Positions 49,609 through 58,098 of a stretch of 64,000 nt of DNA are shown piece after piece. Below the pieces are notes generated by a model. It did not search any database. It saw nothing but the letters and a program-made list of their open reading frames with translations, and was not told the origin of the DNA. Source of the DNA: Eurosta solidaginis (Eukaryota > Arthropoda > Insecta > Diptera > Tephritidae); the NCBI RefSeq assembly GCF_040869045.1, contig NC_090319.1, forward strand, positions 239,871,832-239,935,831, in the 5' to 3' direction. The translations under genes were made by a program, and so were the position numbers. The number at the start of each line of letters is the position of its first letter. The first letter of the stretch is position 1.

Positions 49609-50842
49609 TCTAATAAATAAAATTCCTCTGTCACGGTTTTAGAGGCTGAACTCCTTCAAAACGGCTGAACCGATTCTCATGAAAATTTTGTGAGCATATT
49701 GGGTAGGTCTGAGAATCGGCCAACGTCTACCTTTTTTTTCGCTACGTGTCTAGGGTCTTAAGGTCAAAACGTGGACCCGGGTACCCCTAGAATGTGTTTA
49801 TACAGTATGGATATCATATTAAAGCTGTTGATGGGCGCTATAGTACAGGATAATTTTCATACCCCTGGGTGACTAGGGTCTCGAGATATAGGTCAAAACG
49901 TGGACCCGGGTACCCCTAGAATGTGTTTATACAATATGGATATCAAATGAAAGCTGTCGATGAGTGCTATAGCACAGGATAATTTTCATACAACTGGGAG
50001 GCTAGGGTAACGAGATATAGCCCAAAACGTGGACCCGGATACACCTAGAATGTGTTTTTACATTATGGGTATCAAATTGAAGCTGTTGATGTATGCTTTA
50101 GTACAGAGTAAGTTTTACACCACTGGGTGACTACGGTCTCGAGATATAGGCCAAAACATGGACCTGGATACACCTAGAATGTGTTTTTATATTATGGGTG
50201 TCAAATTGAAGCTGTTATGTGTGCTATGATACAGAGTAAGTTTTACGCCTCGAGGTGACTAGGGTCTCGAGATATAGGCCAAAACAGTATGGATATCAAA
50301 TACCCCTAGAATGTGTGTGTATTATGGATATCAAATAAAAGCTGTTGCTGAGAGCTCTAAAGTTCATTGCGATATTCGATTTAATCGCATCAACTAGGCA
50401 ACACGGATAAATATGCATGCGATGCCGAAATAAAGACAAGAATTAATAATACCCACATACCTATTTACATACGTCCTATTCGATTGGCCTGAAATTTCAT
50501 ATATAAATTTGCCTATATTAGTATTTACGATGCTTTTTTCCGGGAAGTATACCAGAGGCGGACTGGTACTGGGATTAGGACTAGGACTGGTACTGAGACT
50601 GAGACTCGGAATTGGACTGAAACAAAATACATACCACCCTCTGGGACTGGCAATAAGAGATGAAGAAGAAGGAGAAAACCTTGAGAGAAGAGAAAAGAGA
50701 GAAAGAGACTGAAAAAGAGATAGAATGAGACGAAGATGGAGATGACGGAGGGAGGAGTGAATAAAAAGATTAGGAAAAAGTGTAGAGGGGTAAGGCAGAT
50801 AAGCCAAATTTAGGGCAGAACAACGTCTGCCGGGTCTGCTAG
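49609..50842 (+). mobile_element. non-autonomous Helitron, 1234 bp
   Basis: The element begins TC (49609) after A and ends CTAG (50839-50842) before T, the standard A/T target with no duplication. Eleven bases before the end is a hairpin: GGCAGA (50814-50819) pairs with TCTGCC (50826-50831). The sequence GTCTGCCGGGTCTGCTAG resembles arthropod Helitron 3' ends. The insertion site is confirmed by the sister element, where TATTAC-ATATATAAATAAATTA is continuous at about 29083-29098. No RepHel protein is encoded. The interior has a 129 bp tandem repeat and, at 50540-50720, a purine-rich G-A tract. Confidence 0.88.
49757..50345 (+). repeat. 129 bp tandem repeat inside the Helitron
   Basis: About 4.5 head-to-tail units. 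The phrase AACGTGGACCCGGGTACCC starts near 49768 and 49897, with variants near 50026 and 50155, each 129 bp apart. Shared parts include CTAGAATGTGTTTATA, TATGGATATCAAAT and GGGTCTCGAGATATAG. Internal minisatellites are common in non-autonomous Helitrons. Confidence 0.85.
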
Positions 50843-50869
50843 TATATATAAATAAATTAGCGGTATCCA

Positions 50870-52080
50870 ACAGATGATGTTCTGGGTCACCCTAGTCCAC
50901 ATTTTGGTCAATATCTGGAAAACGCATTCTCATATACAACTACCACCACTCCCTTTTAAAGTACTCATTAACACCTTTCATTTGATACCCATATCGTACA
51001 AACATATTCTAGAGTCACCCCTGGTCCACCCTTATGGCGATATCTCGAAAAGGCGACCACCTATAGAACTAAGGCCCACTCTCTTTTAAAAAAGACTCAT
51101 TAACACCTTCCACTTGATACCCATATCGTACAAACAAAGTCTAGAGTCAACCATGGTCCACCTTTATGGCGATATCTCGAAAAGGCGACCACCTATACAA
51201 CTACCACCACTCCCTTTACAAACCCTCATTAATACCTTTAATTTGATACCGTATCGTACGAACACATTCTAGAGTCACCCATGGTCTACCTTTATGGCGA
51301 TATCTCGAAAAGGCGTCCACCTATAGAACTAAGGCCCACTCCCTTTTAAAATACTCATTAACACCTTTCATTTGATACCCATATCGTACAAACAAATTCT
51401 AGAGTCACCCCAGGTCCACCTTTATGACGATATCTCGAAACGGCGTCCACCTATGGAACCAAGGATCACCCCCTTTTAAAATACTCATTAACACCTTTCA
51501 TTTGATACCCATATCGTACAAACAAATTCTAGAGTCACCCCTGGTCCACCTTTATGGCGATATCTCGAAACGGCGTCCACCTATGGAACCAAGGATCACC
51601 CCCTTTTAAAATACTCATTAGCACCTTTCATTTGATACCCATACTATACAATCACCTTCTAGAGTCACCCCTGGCCCACCTTTATGCCGATATCTCGAAA
51701 AGGCGACCACCTATACAACTACCACCACTCCCTTTTAAAACCCTCATTAATACCTTTAATTTGATACCCATATCGTACAAACACATTCTAGAGTCACCCC
51801 TGGTCCACCTTTATGGCGATATCTCGAAAAGGTGTCCACCTATAGAACTAAACCCCACGCCCTTTTGAAATACTCATTAACACCTTTCGTTTGATACCCA
51901 TATTGTACAAACAAATTCTAGAGTCAACCCTGATCCACCTTTATGGCGTTATCCCTAAATGGCGTCCACCTATAGAACTATGGCCCACTCCCTCATAAAA
52001 TACTCTTTAAATTCATTTGATACACATGTCATACAAACACATTCCAGGGTTACCCTCAGTTCATTTTCCTACATGGTTAT
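50870..52080 (+). repeat. 130 bp satellite core of the second DINE-like element (about 9 units)
   Basis: Same unit as at 29090-36900, with CTAGAGTCACCCCTGGTCC, TTATGGCGATATCTCGAA and ACTCATTAACACCTTTC landmarks. Units are more varied and shorter in number, and a few have local variants shared only here, such as CGGCGTCCACCTATGGAACC in two adjacent units (51436, 51566). There is no dimeric order. Confidence 0.88.
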
Positions 52081-52160
52081 TTTCCCTTATGTTTCCACCA
52101 TAGCTCTCAACTGAGTATGTAATGTTCGGTTACACCCGAACTTAGCCTTCCTTACTTGTT

Positions 52161-53184
52161 TATTTTAACAGTATCATTTATAACTGGTTTGAAAAGTAAG
52201 TGCCCAAACGTAGTTGTTCATATGATGAACCAATGCAAGCCTGGATGACTAAAGAACTAAAATCTTTGAAAAACAAAAAGTCACGTTTTTTCAAATTATA
52301 TAAGAAGACTGGCTTACATTCCGATTAAGTTCGTTGTGCTATTCTGCGTCATAAGTATTTTGAACTTAAAAAAAGTGCTAGAATCATTTCGTCTGTAAAA
52401 TTATGAAGAAAATGATTAGCAACCCGCGGTCGTTTTATGGTTTCATAAACTCTAAATGTGGGGTAAAGGGTTTTCCTTCCGCTATGAAGTTTAATGGTAA
52501 CATTTCTAGCTCTATTTTTCAAATCTAATTATTCCGGCGAGATTGCTTTGCCACCTGGGAAATATCCTTATGAACTTCAAGTAATTCAATCCCTGCTCCA
52601 CTCTTATTACCTGAAGATGTTTTATTGTACCTAAAGACCCTAAAAGAATCTTTACATACGGCCCTGACTTAATTCCCACATGCTTTCTTAAAAGATGTGC
52701 AGAATTCATCTACAAACCTCTTACTGATCTGTTTAACCTATCTTTGAAGTATGGAATTTTCCCGACGGCATGGAAGGAATCCTTTCTCATTCCTCTCCAT
52801 AAAAGTGGCATTAGGTCGTCCATTGAAAATTATAGTGGCATAGCTAAACTGTCCGCTATTCCAAAGTTGTTCGAAACAATACAAATCACCTAACGTTTTC
52901 GATCTCAACATTAATTGCAAGCTCTCAGTATGGGTTTTGTAAGGGCAAATCAACTATAACTAATTTACTTGGGTTCACAACTCACCTTCCGAAAGGATTT
53001 AAATTGCTTAGCTGCTTGGTGTAATGTGAATCACATGCCGCTTAATCTTCAGAAATGTAAATTTATGTGTTTTTCGCGTTGGAGTTTACAACCAGCTTCT
53101 TACACAATTAACAACCAAAACCTTGAAAGTGTTAATGTTTTTGTAGACTTGGGAGTTACAATGAACTGCAAGCTCAGCTTCAAC
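52161..53184 (+). pseudogene. LINE ORF2, RT part with internal deletion
   Basis: The frame resumes with YFNSIIYNWFEK and then shows PMQAWMTKELKSLKNKK, FYGFINSKCG and LTDLFNLSLKYG-like residues. WKESFLIPLHKSG at about 52770-52810 corresponds to the RT palm start. After GFVRANQ near 52945 the next recognisable segment is LGSQLTFRKDLNCLAAWCN at 52965-53025, which lies downstream of YADD in the sister LINE. The catalytic segment is therefore deleted. DLGVTMNCKLSFN ends at 53184, where the R1-like element begins. Many stops. Confidence 0.75.
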
Positions 53185-54614
53185 TTCTTCTACTTCTTTT
53201 TGACACGGATCAAGGAGCTAAAGAGTACAAAATCACAGGAGGCGTCCCACAGGGATCTGTTCTCGGTCCAACGCTTTGGAATGTAATGTATGACGGGGTG
53301 CTAAAGATTGATCTACCAGAAAACACGCAAATTGTGGGATATGCTGATGATATTGCAGTGGTAGTAGTGGCCAAGAAACTGGACCTGCTTCAAGCATTAT
53401 GTAATGACGCCGTAGCAAGAATAAAGGAATGGCTGACCAATACAGGACTGGAGTTGGCTAGCCAAAAGACGGAAGTGGTATTAGTAAGCTCCAAACGGTC
53501 GGCGAACGAGTTAGTCTTAACTGTCGGGGATCATCAAATCACCTCAAAGGATTCCTTAAAATACTTAGGAGTGCACATTGACTCTAAGTTAACTTTCAAA
53601 GAGCACTTCAGAGCGGTGGGGGAGAAAATTAACAAAGTTAATGGATCACTTATGCGAATAATGCCTAACATTGGTGGTCCGAGCGAAGCTATACGTCAGC
53701 TATTGTCCACAGTAACCAGCTCAATAATACTATACGCAGCACCAGTGTGGTATGGATCTAAACAGACCCATCAAAAATATAGAATAGCAAGTGCTTATCG
53801 GACGGTGTCCGACGACGCGATCCTGGTTCTAACCCGGAAAATCCCAGTGGACTTACTGGCAAGCGAAATGGCCGATCTGTATAACACTAATATCGAGCGA
53901 CCATCTGAAGAAGACAAGAAAAGAGCAAGGACACAAACAATAGCTAAGTGGCAAGAACGGTGGGAGGCCTCGAGTAAAGGGCGTTGGACTTTCACACTAG
54001 TTTGGAACGTAGCTCAATGGAATGAGCGGAAGCACGGCGAACTGAACTACCATCTCACGCAGATAATGAGTGGACATGGCGGTTTCAAAGAGTATTTATG
54101 GAAGCGTAGGATAGAGGAAGATCCTCATTGCACAATGTGTACCACAGAGTTAGAAAACGCAGAACACGTCATGTTCTACTGCCCCCGTTTCCACGAAGAA
54201 AGACTCACCTTGCATGGAGTCTTTGGGGAGGAACCTACCACGAGAAATTTAGTTTCACATATGTGCAGCAGGAAAGAATGCTGGAGTGCAGTGAGCAAAA
54301 TGGCATTTATAGTAATGACACGCCTGATGGATGCTGAAAGGGAGCGCAGAGAAATGCGCATACGAAGCAGTGGCGATTAAATGGACACTCAGAGCAAATA
54401 GCGGGAACCTCGACGCAGGGACAACAGTAGGCTCTTAAAAAATGAGAAATATGGAACGCCACCCTGAAGTAATGCGAAAGTGGTGCCGGGGTGGGCGACG
54501 GTTCCAGAACGGGGCTGTTTTTTAGTCTACGGACACACGGTTGCTGCGACGGCAGCAATTATGGTGCAGTAGGCATTTTTCAGCCTCCCCGCAAAAAAAA
54601 AAAAAAAAAAAAAA
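53185..54614 (+). mobile_element. 5'-truncated R1-like LINE insertion
   Basis: Inserted into the older LINE with a target duplication AGCTCAGCTTCAAC (53171-53184 and 54615-54628) and a 3' A run of about 22 at 54593-54614. Removing it rejoins KLSFN with THISVTVNIAK of the host LINE. It carries the RT end and C-terminal domain in one open frame (53187-54380) and a 210 bp 3' UTR. The 5' truncation falls inside RT, so it was never able to move after insertion. An open frame and exact duplication show a recent insertion. Confidence 0.88.
53187..54380 (+). CDS. R1-clade-like reverse transcriptase, C-terminal 397 codons, uninterrupted
   Basis: The frame is open from the truncation point to TAA at 54378-54380. 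There is no natural start. The first ATG used by simple calling is at 53286, but conserved RT residues lie upstream (ITGGVPQGSVLGPTLW). The catalytic YADDIAV follows at about 53340-53360, then LKYLGVHID (about 53560) and YAAPVWY (about 53735). A zinc-binding tail has CTMCTTELENAEHVMFYCPRF (C..C......H....C) near 54130-54190, which is typical of R1/TRAS-type ORF2 ends. It lacks the endonuclease and fingers, so no function is expected. Intactness reflects youth, not selection. Confidence 0.85.
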   Translation, partial: LLLLFDTDQGAKEYKITGGVPQGSVLGPTLWNVMYDGVLKIDLPENTQIVGYADDIAVVVVAKKLDLLQALCNDAVARIKEWLTNTGLELASQKTEVVLVSSKRSANELVLTVGDHQITSKDSLKYLGVHIDSKLTFKEHFRAVGEKINKVNGSLMRIMPNIGGPSEAIRQLLSTVTSSIILYAAPVWYGSKQTHQKYRIASAYRTVSDDAILVLTRKIPVDLLASEMADLYNTNIERPSEEDKKRARTQTIAKWQERWEASSKGRWTFTLVWNVAQWNERKHGELNYHLTQIMSGHGGFKEYLWKRRIEEDPHCTMCTTELENAEHVMFYCPRFHEERLTLHGVFGEEPTTRNLVSHMCSRKECWSAVSKMAFIVMTRLMDAERERREMRIRSSGD

Positions 54615-54628
54615 AGCTCAGCTTCAAC

Positions 54629-55181
54629 ACTCATATAAGTGTCACTGTCAATATAGCTAAAGCTGTCTTAGCATTTGTGAAAAGAGTTTAGCGACCCCTA
54701 CGTTACGATAATCCTCTTCACAACATTGGTTAGACCGATATTAGAGTATGACTCAATAGTCTGGAATCCGCGTTTTCAAGTCCATACTGACAGGCTCGAA
54801 TCAATACAACAGTTTTTACTATTTGCCTTAAGGAATTTTCAATGGGACTCTCCATTTAATCTTCCACCTAATCGATTAAAACTTATCAATCTTCCAACTC
54901 TTGCTAGTCGTAGAGAAATGCTTGGCGTAATGTTTATGACAAAACTACTGAATGGATCGATTTCAAGCCCATTTCTTCTGAACGAAGTGAACTTTAGTGT
55001 TCCCTGTCGCACTACGAGACACTACAAACCTGTTCTATTAAAACAATGTAGAATGAATTTCGAACTTAACGAACATTTCCGGTGTTTGTGCCAATATTAC
55101 AAATCTCAATCAAACACATTTGATATGTCGGACTCCATTTTTTCTATAAAAAAGAATGTCCTTATCTCTCTTAATCGTTAA
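54629..55181 (+). pseudogene. LINE ORF2, C-terminal part
   Basis: Sequence right of the R1-like insertion continues the host LINE: THISVTVNIAKAVLAFVKRV, then, in the open frame 54726-55181, VRPILEYDSIVWNPR, FALRNFQW, INLPTLASRREMLGVMF and the end of ORF2. The Trp of NFQW aligns with the internal TAG of the LINE at 31041-35039. One stop lies between the first two pieces. Confidence 0.82.
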
Positions 55182-55472
55182 TGCTGTATAGTTTTGTTTC
55201 CATATTCTATTAATTTATGCCTTACCCTCAGCTGATGATATTTCTTCTGTAGCTGAGCAGTTTTAGATCTCGGCGCTTGACAAACCACCGCCCATCAATG
55301 ACTCGGCCCAAAAAAAAAAAGAAAAAAAATTATAAATATGTAATAAAATTAATAAATAAAAAAAATAATAAACAGGATTAGCCTGGTGTCATTGGGCCAC
55401 TTGGCAGTGCGCTGCCACAGCGTCCAAGTACAAAAAAAAACAAAAAACAAAACAAAAAAAAATCATGAGCCG
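55182..55472. other. LINE 3' UTR and A-rich tails
   Basis: The 3' UTR of the LINE ends near 55310, followed by A/T-rich AATAAATAAAA-type tail sequence to about 55375. A further 60 bp (CTGGTGTCATTGGGCCAC...) and an A/C-rich tract at 55430-55472 look like the tail of a different retroelement. No gene. Confidence 0.55.
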
Positions 55473-55514
55473 CAATAAAATCCTCAAATCCCTTGCCGGC
55501 GGCACTTGGGGTAA

Positions 55515-57342
55515 GGTTAGGTTAGGGAAGGTCACTTGGACAACTTGAAGGTCCGTTGTGATACCACATACAATAAAATAACGGTGACGTAGCTATAGCT
55601 ACTAAGAGAATTGTTGCGTAGCAACGATAAAGTTCTGAATGATACCGATCTCAACCTTGGATAAATCCTCCGGATATCCAGGTGGCGACCGTAGTACTTT
55701 CACCTAGTTCTGGCAAAAGCTGGGCAATCAAGCAAAAAGTGATTTGATGATTCCACGTCATCATCCTCCATACAGCTACAGTAGGAAAGGGTTTCCAGTA
55801 TATTGAGACGTACCGCATGGATTCTCATGGGGCAGTGTCCTATCAAAACCACAATAACCATTGATAGGTGAGCCATAGTGAAGCCAATTATTTCTGCAGA
55901 CCTCCTGCCATCCACTTCCGGCCAGAAAGATCTTGCTACCCTGCAATAGGTTGTGTCCGCACAACGTTTGCTGAGCTGACTCGAGGACCAACTATGCAGG
56001 AGCAAACCACAGGTGGCCAGCGGAATCCCGAAATCTCTACAGCCATCTTCATCCGGTTCAGTTGTATCGATGCCAGCTAAGAGATCCGCTTGACAGTTGC
56101 CCTCACTATGGCCCGGGACCCATATAATCTTAATTATAAAACAGTTCGATGCAATCGCAAGCGAGGTCAGGCAGTCCCAGACCACCCTCGATAGCATTGT
56201 AGTTGAACTCAAAGCGTTGATAGCAGCTAGGCTATCAGAGTAGATGTTAAATGCCCTAACCGTAGCACTGGATAGCATTTCATTCACCGCATCCTTAAGC
56301 GCATCAACTTCCGCATGGAATTCACTGCAGTGATCTGCAAACTTCAACTTTCTTCTTACATTTAGTACTTGACAAAAACCCCCCACCAACCTTTCCATCC
56401 AACTTCGACCCATCCGTGAACAATTTAACCGGTCCCCTGCCCCAGATGATTTCTCTTCCCCACTCCGCTCTCGGGGGAACGACTGGGATGATGGTTGTGT
56501 AGGGAACAGTTATCGGCAGACAATAGTCCGTCCTGTGAGGGACAAAGTCTGGTAAAAAGGCTAGAGTGTCCGAAGTCAGAAAGCCCATAGTCCATATCAC
56601 CAAGCCTGGCCAACGACCGGCCGCCTTTCCCGCAATATATACTGGATGTATGTTCAGCATGACATTCAGTGCCAATGTAGGTGTTGTTCAAAGAGCGCCA
56701 CCGATACCGACCAGCGCCGTCCGTTTTATTGACTCTAACATTTTGGAGGTGCTCGCCGTGTCCAGTGCTTTCCACCAGACCAGCACCCCATAGAGTAGAA
56801 TCGGTTTGAATACCATCTCGATAGCCCCCTTGCAGCAGTACAAGGCAACCGCGGCCTTCCGGGCCCTATCTTCAACATTGGGTCTCCAGGACAGTTTCTT
56901 ATCCAAACAATCCCCAAATATTTAACCCTATCCGAAAGTAACAACGGTAACCCCCCCCCCCCAATCGAGGGAGTTCTGAAATCGGGCATTTCATATCTCC
57001 TGGTCAAAAAAGAACCAGTTCCGGTTTTCCCGGGTTGACAGCCAGTCCACATGATTCAGCCCATCTAGCCACAGTATCCAGGTAGCCCTGCAGAATATCG
57101 CACAGAGTGCCCAGAAATTTACCCCTGACTAGGATAGCTACGTCTTGTGTATGGGAAACCAGCCGACAGCCATTGGCTTCCAGCTCCAAAAGAAGCTCGT
57201 TGACTACCACAACCCAGAGCAGAGGAGATAGGATAACCCCGTATGCCGTGCCCCTGCACACCTTCCTCTCAGTTATTGCCACCCCCCCCCCCCCCCCCCC
57301 ACTCCGCTGTGACAGTTCAGCTGGGACGTCGAAAGACTGATT
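55515..57342 (-). mobile_element. I/LOA-like LINE with RNase H, 5'-truncated
   Basis: Minus-strand LINE flanked by a 14 bp target duplication. Its 3' end at 55515 has TAACCTAACC-type sequence and no A tail. Its 5' end at 57342 lies within RT, close to a run of 19 C (57282-57300). It encodes the RT end, a long connection and an RNase H domain, then a Cys-rich tail, the layout of I-superfamily elements. Confidence 0.82.
55700..57282 (-). pseudogene. I/LOA-like LINE ORF2: RT end and RNase H, frameshifted
   Basis: From 57282: GVILSPLLWVVVVNELL, where the usual YADD is replaced by HTQD (57282-57004). Then KYLGIVW and LSWRPNVEDRARKAAVALY in different frames, KPILLYGVLVWWKALDT and LNVMLNIHPVYIAGKAA (56906-56600). 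RNase H follows with LFTDGSKLDGKVGGGF (about 56430) and, after a shift, EFHAEVDALKDA, IYSDSLAAINAL and WVPGHSEGNCQAD (56300-56090), which hold the catalytic acidic residues. The end has a C-rich segment (SYCSC...HFLLDCPAF). A second C run at 56951-56962 sits at a frame break. It is inactive. Confidence 0.83.
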
Positions 57343-58090
57343 GGCACTTGGGGTAAAGATAAAGAAACGCTCATTACCACTTACAAAGCAATTGGCCGGC
57401 CGGTTACATGCTACGCGTCCCCGATATGGTCGCCAAGTCTAAAGCTTACTCAATGGGGAAAATACAGACCTGCCAAACCACTGCCTTCAGACCCGCCACG
57501 GGCTGCCTTCTTTTGTCCCCGGAACACCACACACACAATGAGGCGAGAGTACTCCCCATTAGGGAGAGAAATGAAATGCTGACCAAACAGTTTCTGTTTA
57601 ATACCCAGAAGCCTGGGCGTCCCAACAGACATCTGATTGATGACACCACACCTCGCAGGGGCTTAAGGGGTCATCTCCATAATCATTATGAGCAAATACG
57701 GCACCTGAGGACACAGACGTATGAAGCAAAAAAGTACAAGCAGGTTCTCAGTGATATCCACAAAAAGGAGTCGGACTTCTATGCCGGGAATTGCCCGCGA
57801 ATCCAGTTCTTAAAGAAAAATACCCAGAACTCGCAGAAGAAGAACGAGCACTCTATACGGAAACACGCGTCACTCCAGCTCAACTTCGATCTGTGTACTG
57901 TAACAGGTTAAACTCTTACCTATCCAGAATCAGCCCAGACATACAAAATGTATGTGCAATGTGACCTCACATAACACCAACCATCTCTTCAATTGTAATG
58001 TGGAACCAACGCATCTCACTATGATCCACCCCTGTTGAAACTGCAATTTCCGTGGACTCCCGTTAGAGGATATTGATGAAAATTTGTGAG
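57343..58090 (+). pseudogene. Jockey-like LINE ORF2, C-terminal part
   Basis: Follows the I/LOA-like intruder. KETLITTYKAIGRPVTCYAS is followed, in the open frame 57408-57911, by CQTTAFRPATGCLLLSPEHH, NEMLTKQFLFN and then SDIHKKESDFYAGN. In another frame are TRVTPAQLRSVYCNRLNSYL and HLFNCNVEPTHL, matching the CCHC-like end at 44117-43788. Frame breaks near 57410, 57850 and 57960. Confidence 0.8.
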
Positions 58091-58098
58091 AAAATATA

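Larger units (their letters stand above)
48356..52160 (+). mobile_element. DINE/Helentron-like element inserted in a LINE
   Basis: The left end TTTATACTCAGTTGAG follows CAGATCGTT of the LINE. The right end CTTAGCCTTCCTTACTTGTT is followed by TATTTTAAC. Removing the element rejoins the LINE frame (VDQIV then YFNSIIYNW), so the borders are precise: T-T insertion with no duplication. Subterminal inverted repeats ATACTCAGTTGAG (48359) and CTCAACTGAGTAT (52107-52119) pair perfectly, and the hairpin GTTCGG/CCGAAC is at 52124-52141. The 5' region, 130 bp satellite core and 3' region align with the 27899 copy. A Helitron occupies 49609-50842. Confidence 0.82.
46211..55375 (+). mobile_element. full-length-type PHD/endonuclease/RT LINE, interrupted twice
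   Basis: The element has a 5' UTR-like leader of about 470 bp (46211-46678), then ORF1 with a PHD finger, ORF2, a 3' UTR and an A/T-rich tail near 55310-55375. It is interrupted at 48356-52160 by a DINE-like element and at 53185-54614 by an R1-like LINE. Protein similarity rejoins across both gaps. It is the sister of the LINE at 31041-35039 (shared ORF1 domain, DLGV region, INLPTL block) but much more mutated. About 170 codons including the YADD motif are missing near 52970. The exact left border is inferred. Confidence 0.8.
55473..58098 (+). mobile_element. Jockey-like LINE fragment, interrupted by an I/LOA-like LINE
   Basis: The first 40 bp encode SRNKILKSLAGGTWG. The frame resumes at 57343 with GTWGKDKETLITTYKAIGRP, so both sides are one element. 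Both flanks of the intruder carry GGCACTTGGGGTAA (55501-55514, 57343-57356), its target duplication. The right part runs through the C-terminal domain and ends near DIDENL at about 58085, as in the fragment at 43742. The 5' end is truncated next to an A-rich tract. Confidence 0.8.

Noticed and set aside
50394..50870. 158-codon minus-strand Ser/Leu/Pro-rich frame
   Set aside because: It is the antisense of a purine-rich simple tract in the Helitron, with no domain.
51424..51868. Plus-strand frames with a repeated peptide
   Set aside because: They are translations of the 130 bp satellite; the peptide repeat only mirrors the DNA repeat.
54593..54614. Poly-A as a processed pseudogene tail
   Set aside because: The upstream frame encodes RT and the insertion has a LINE-type target duplication, so this is the LINE tail.
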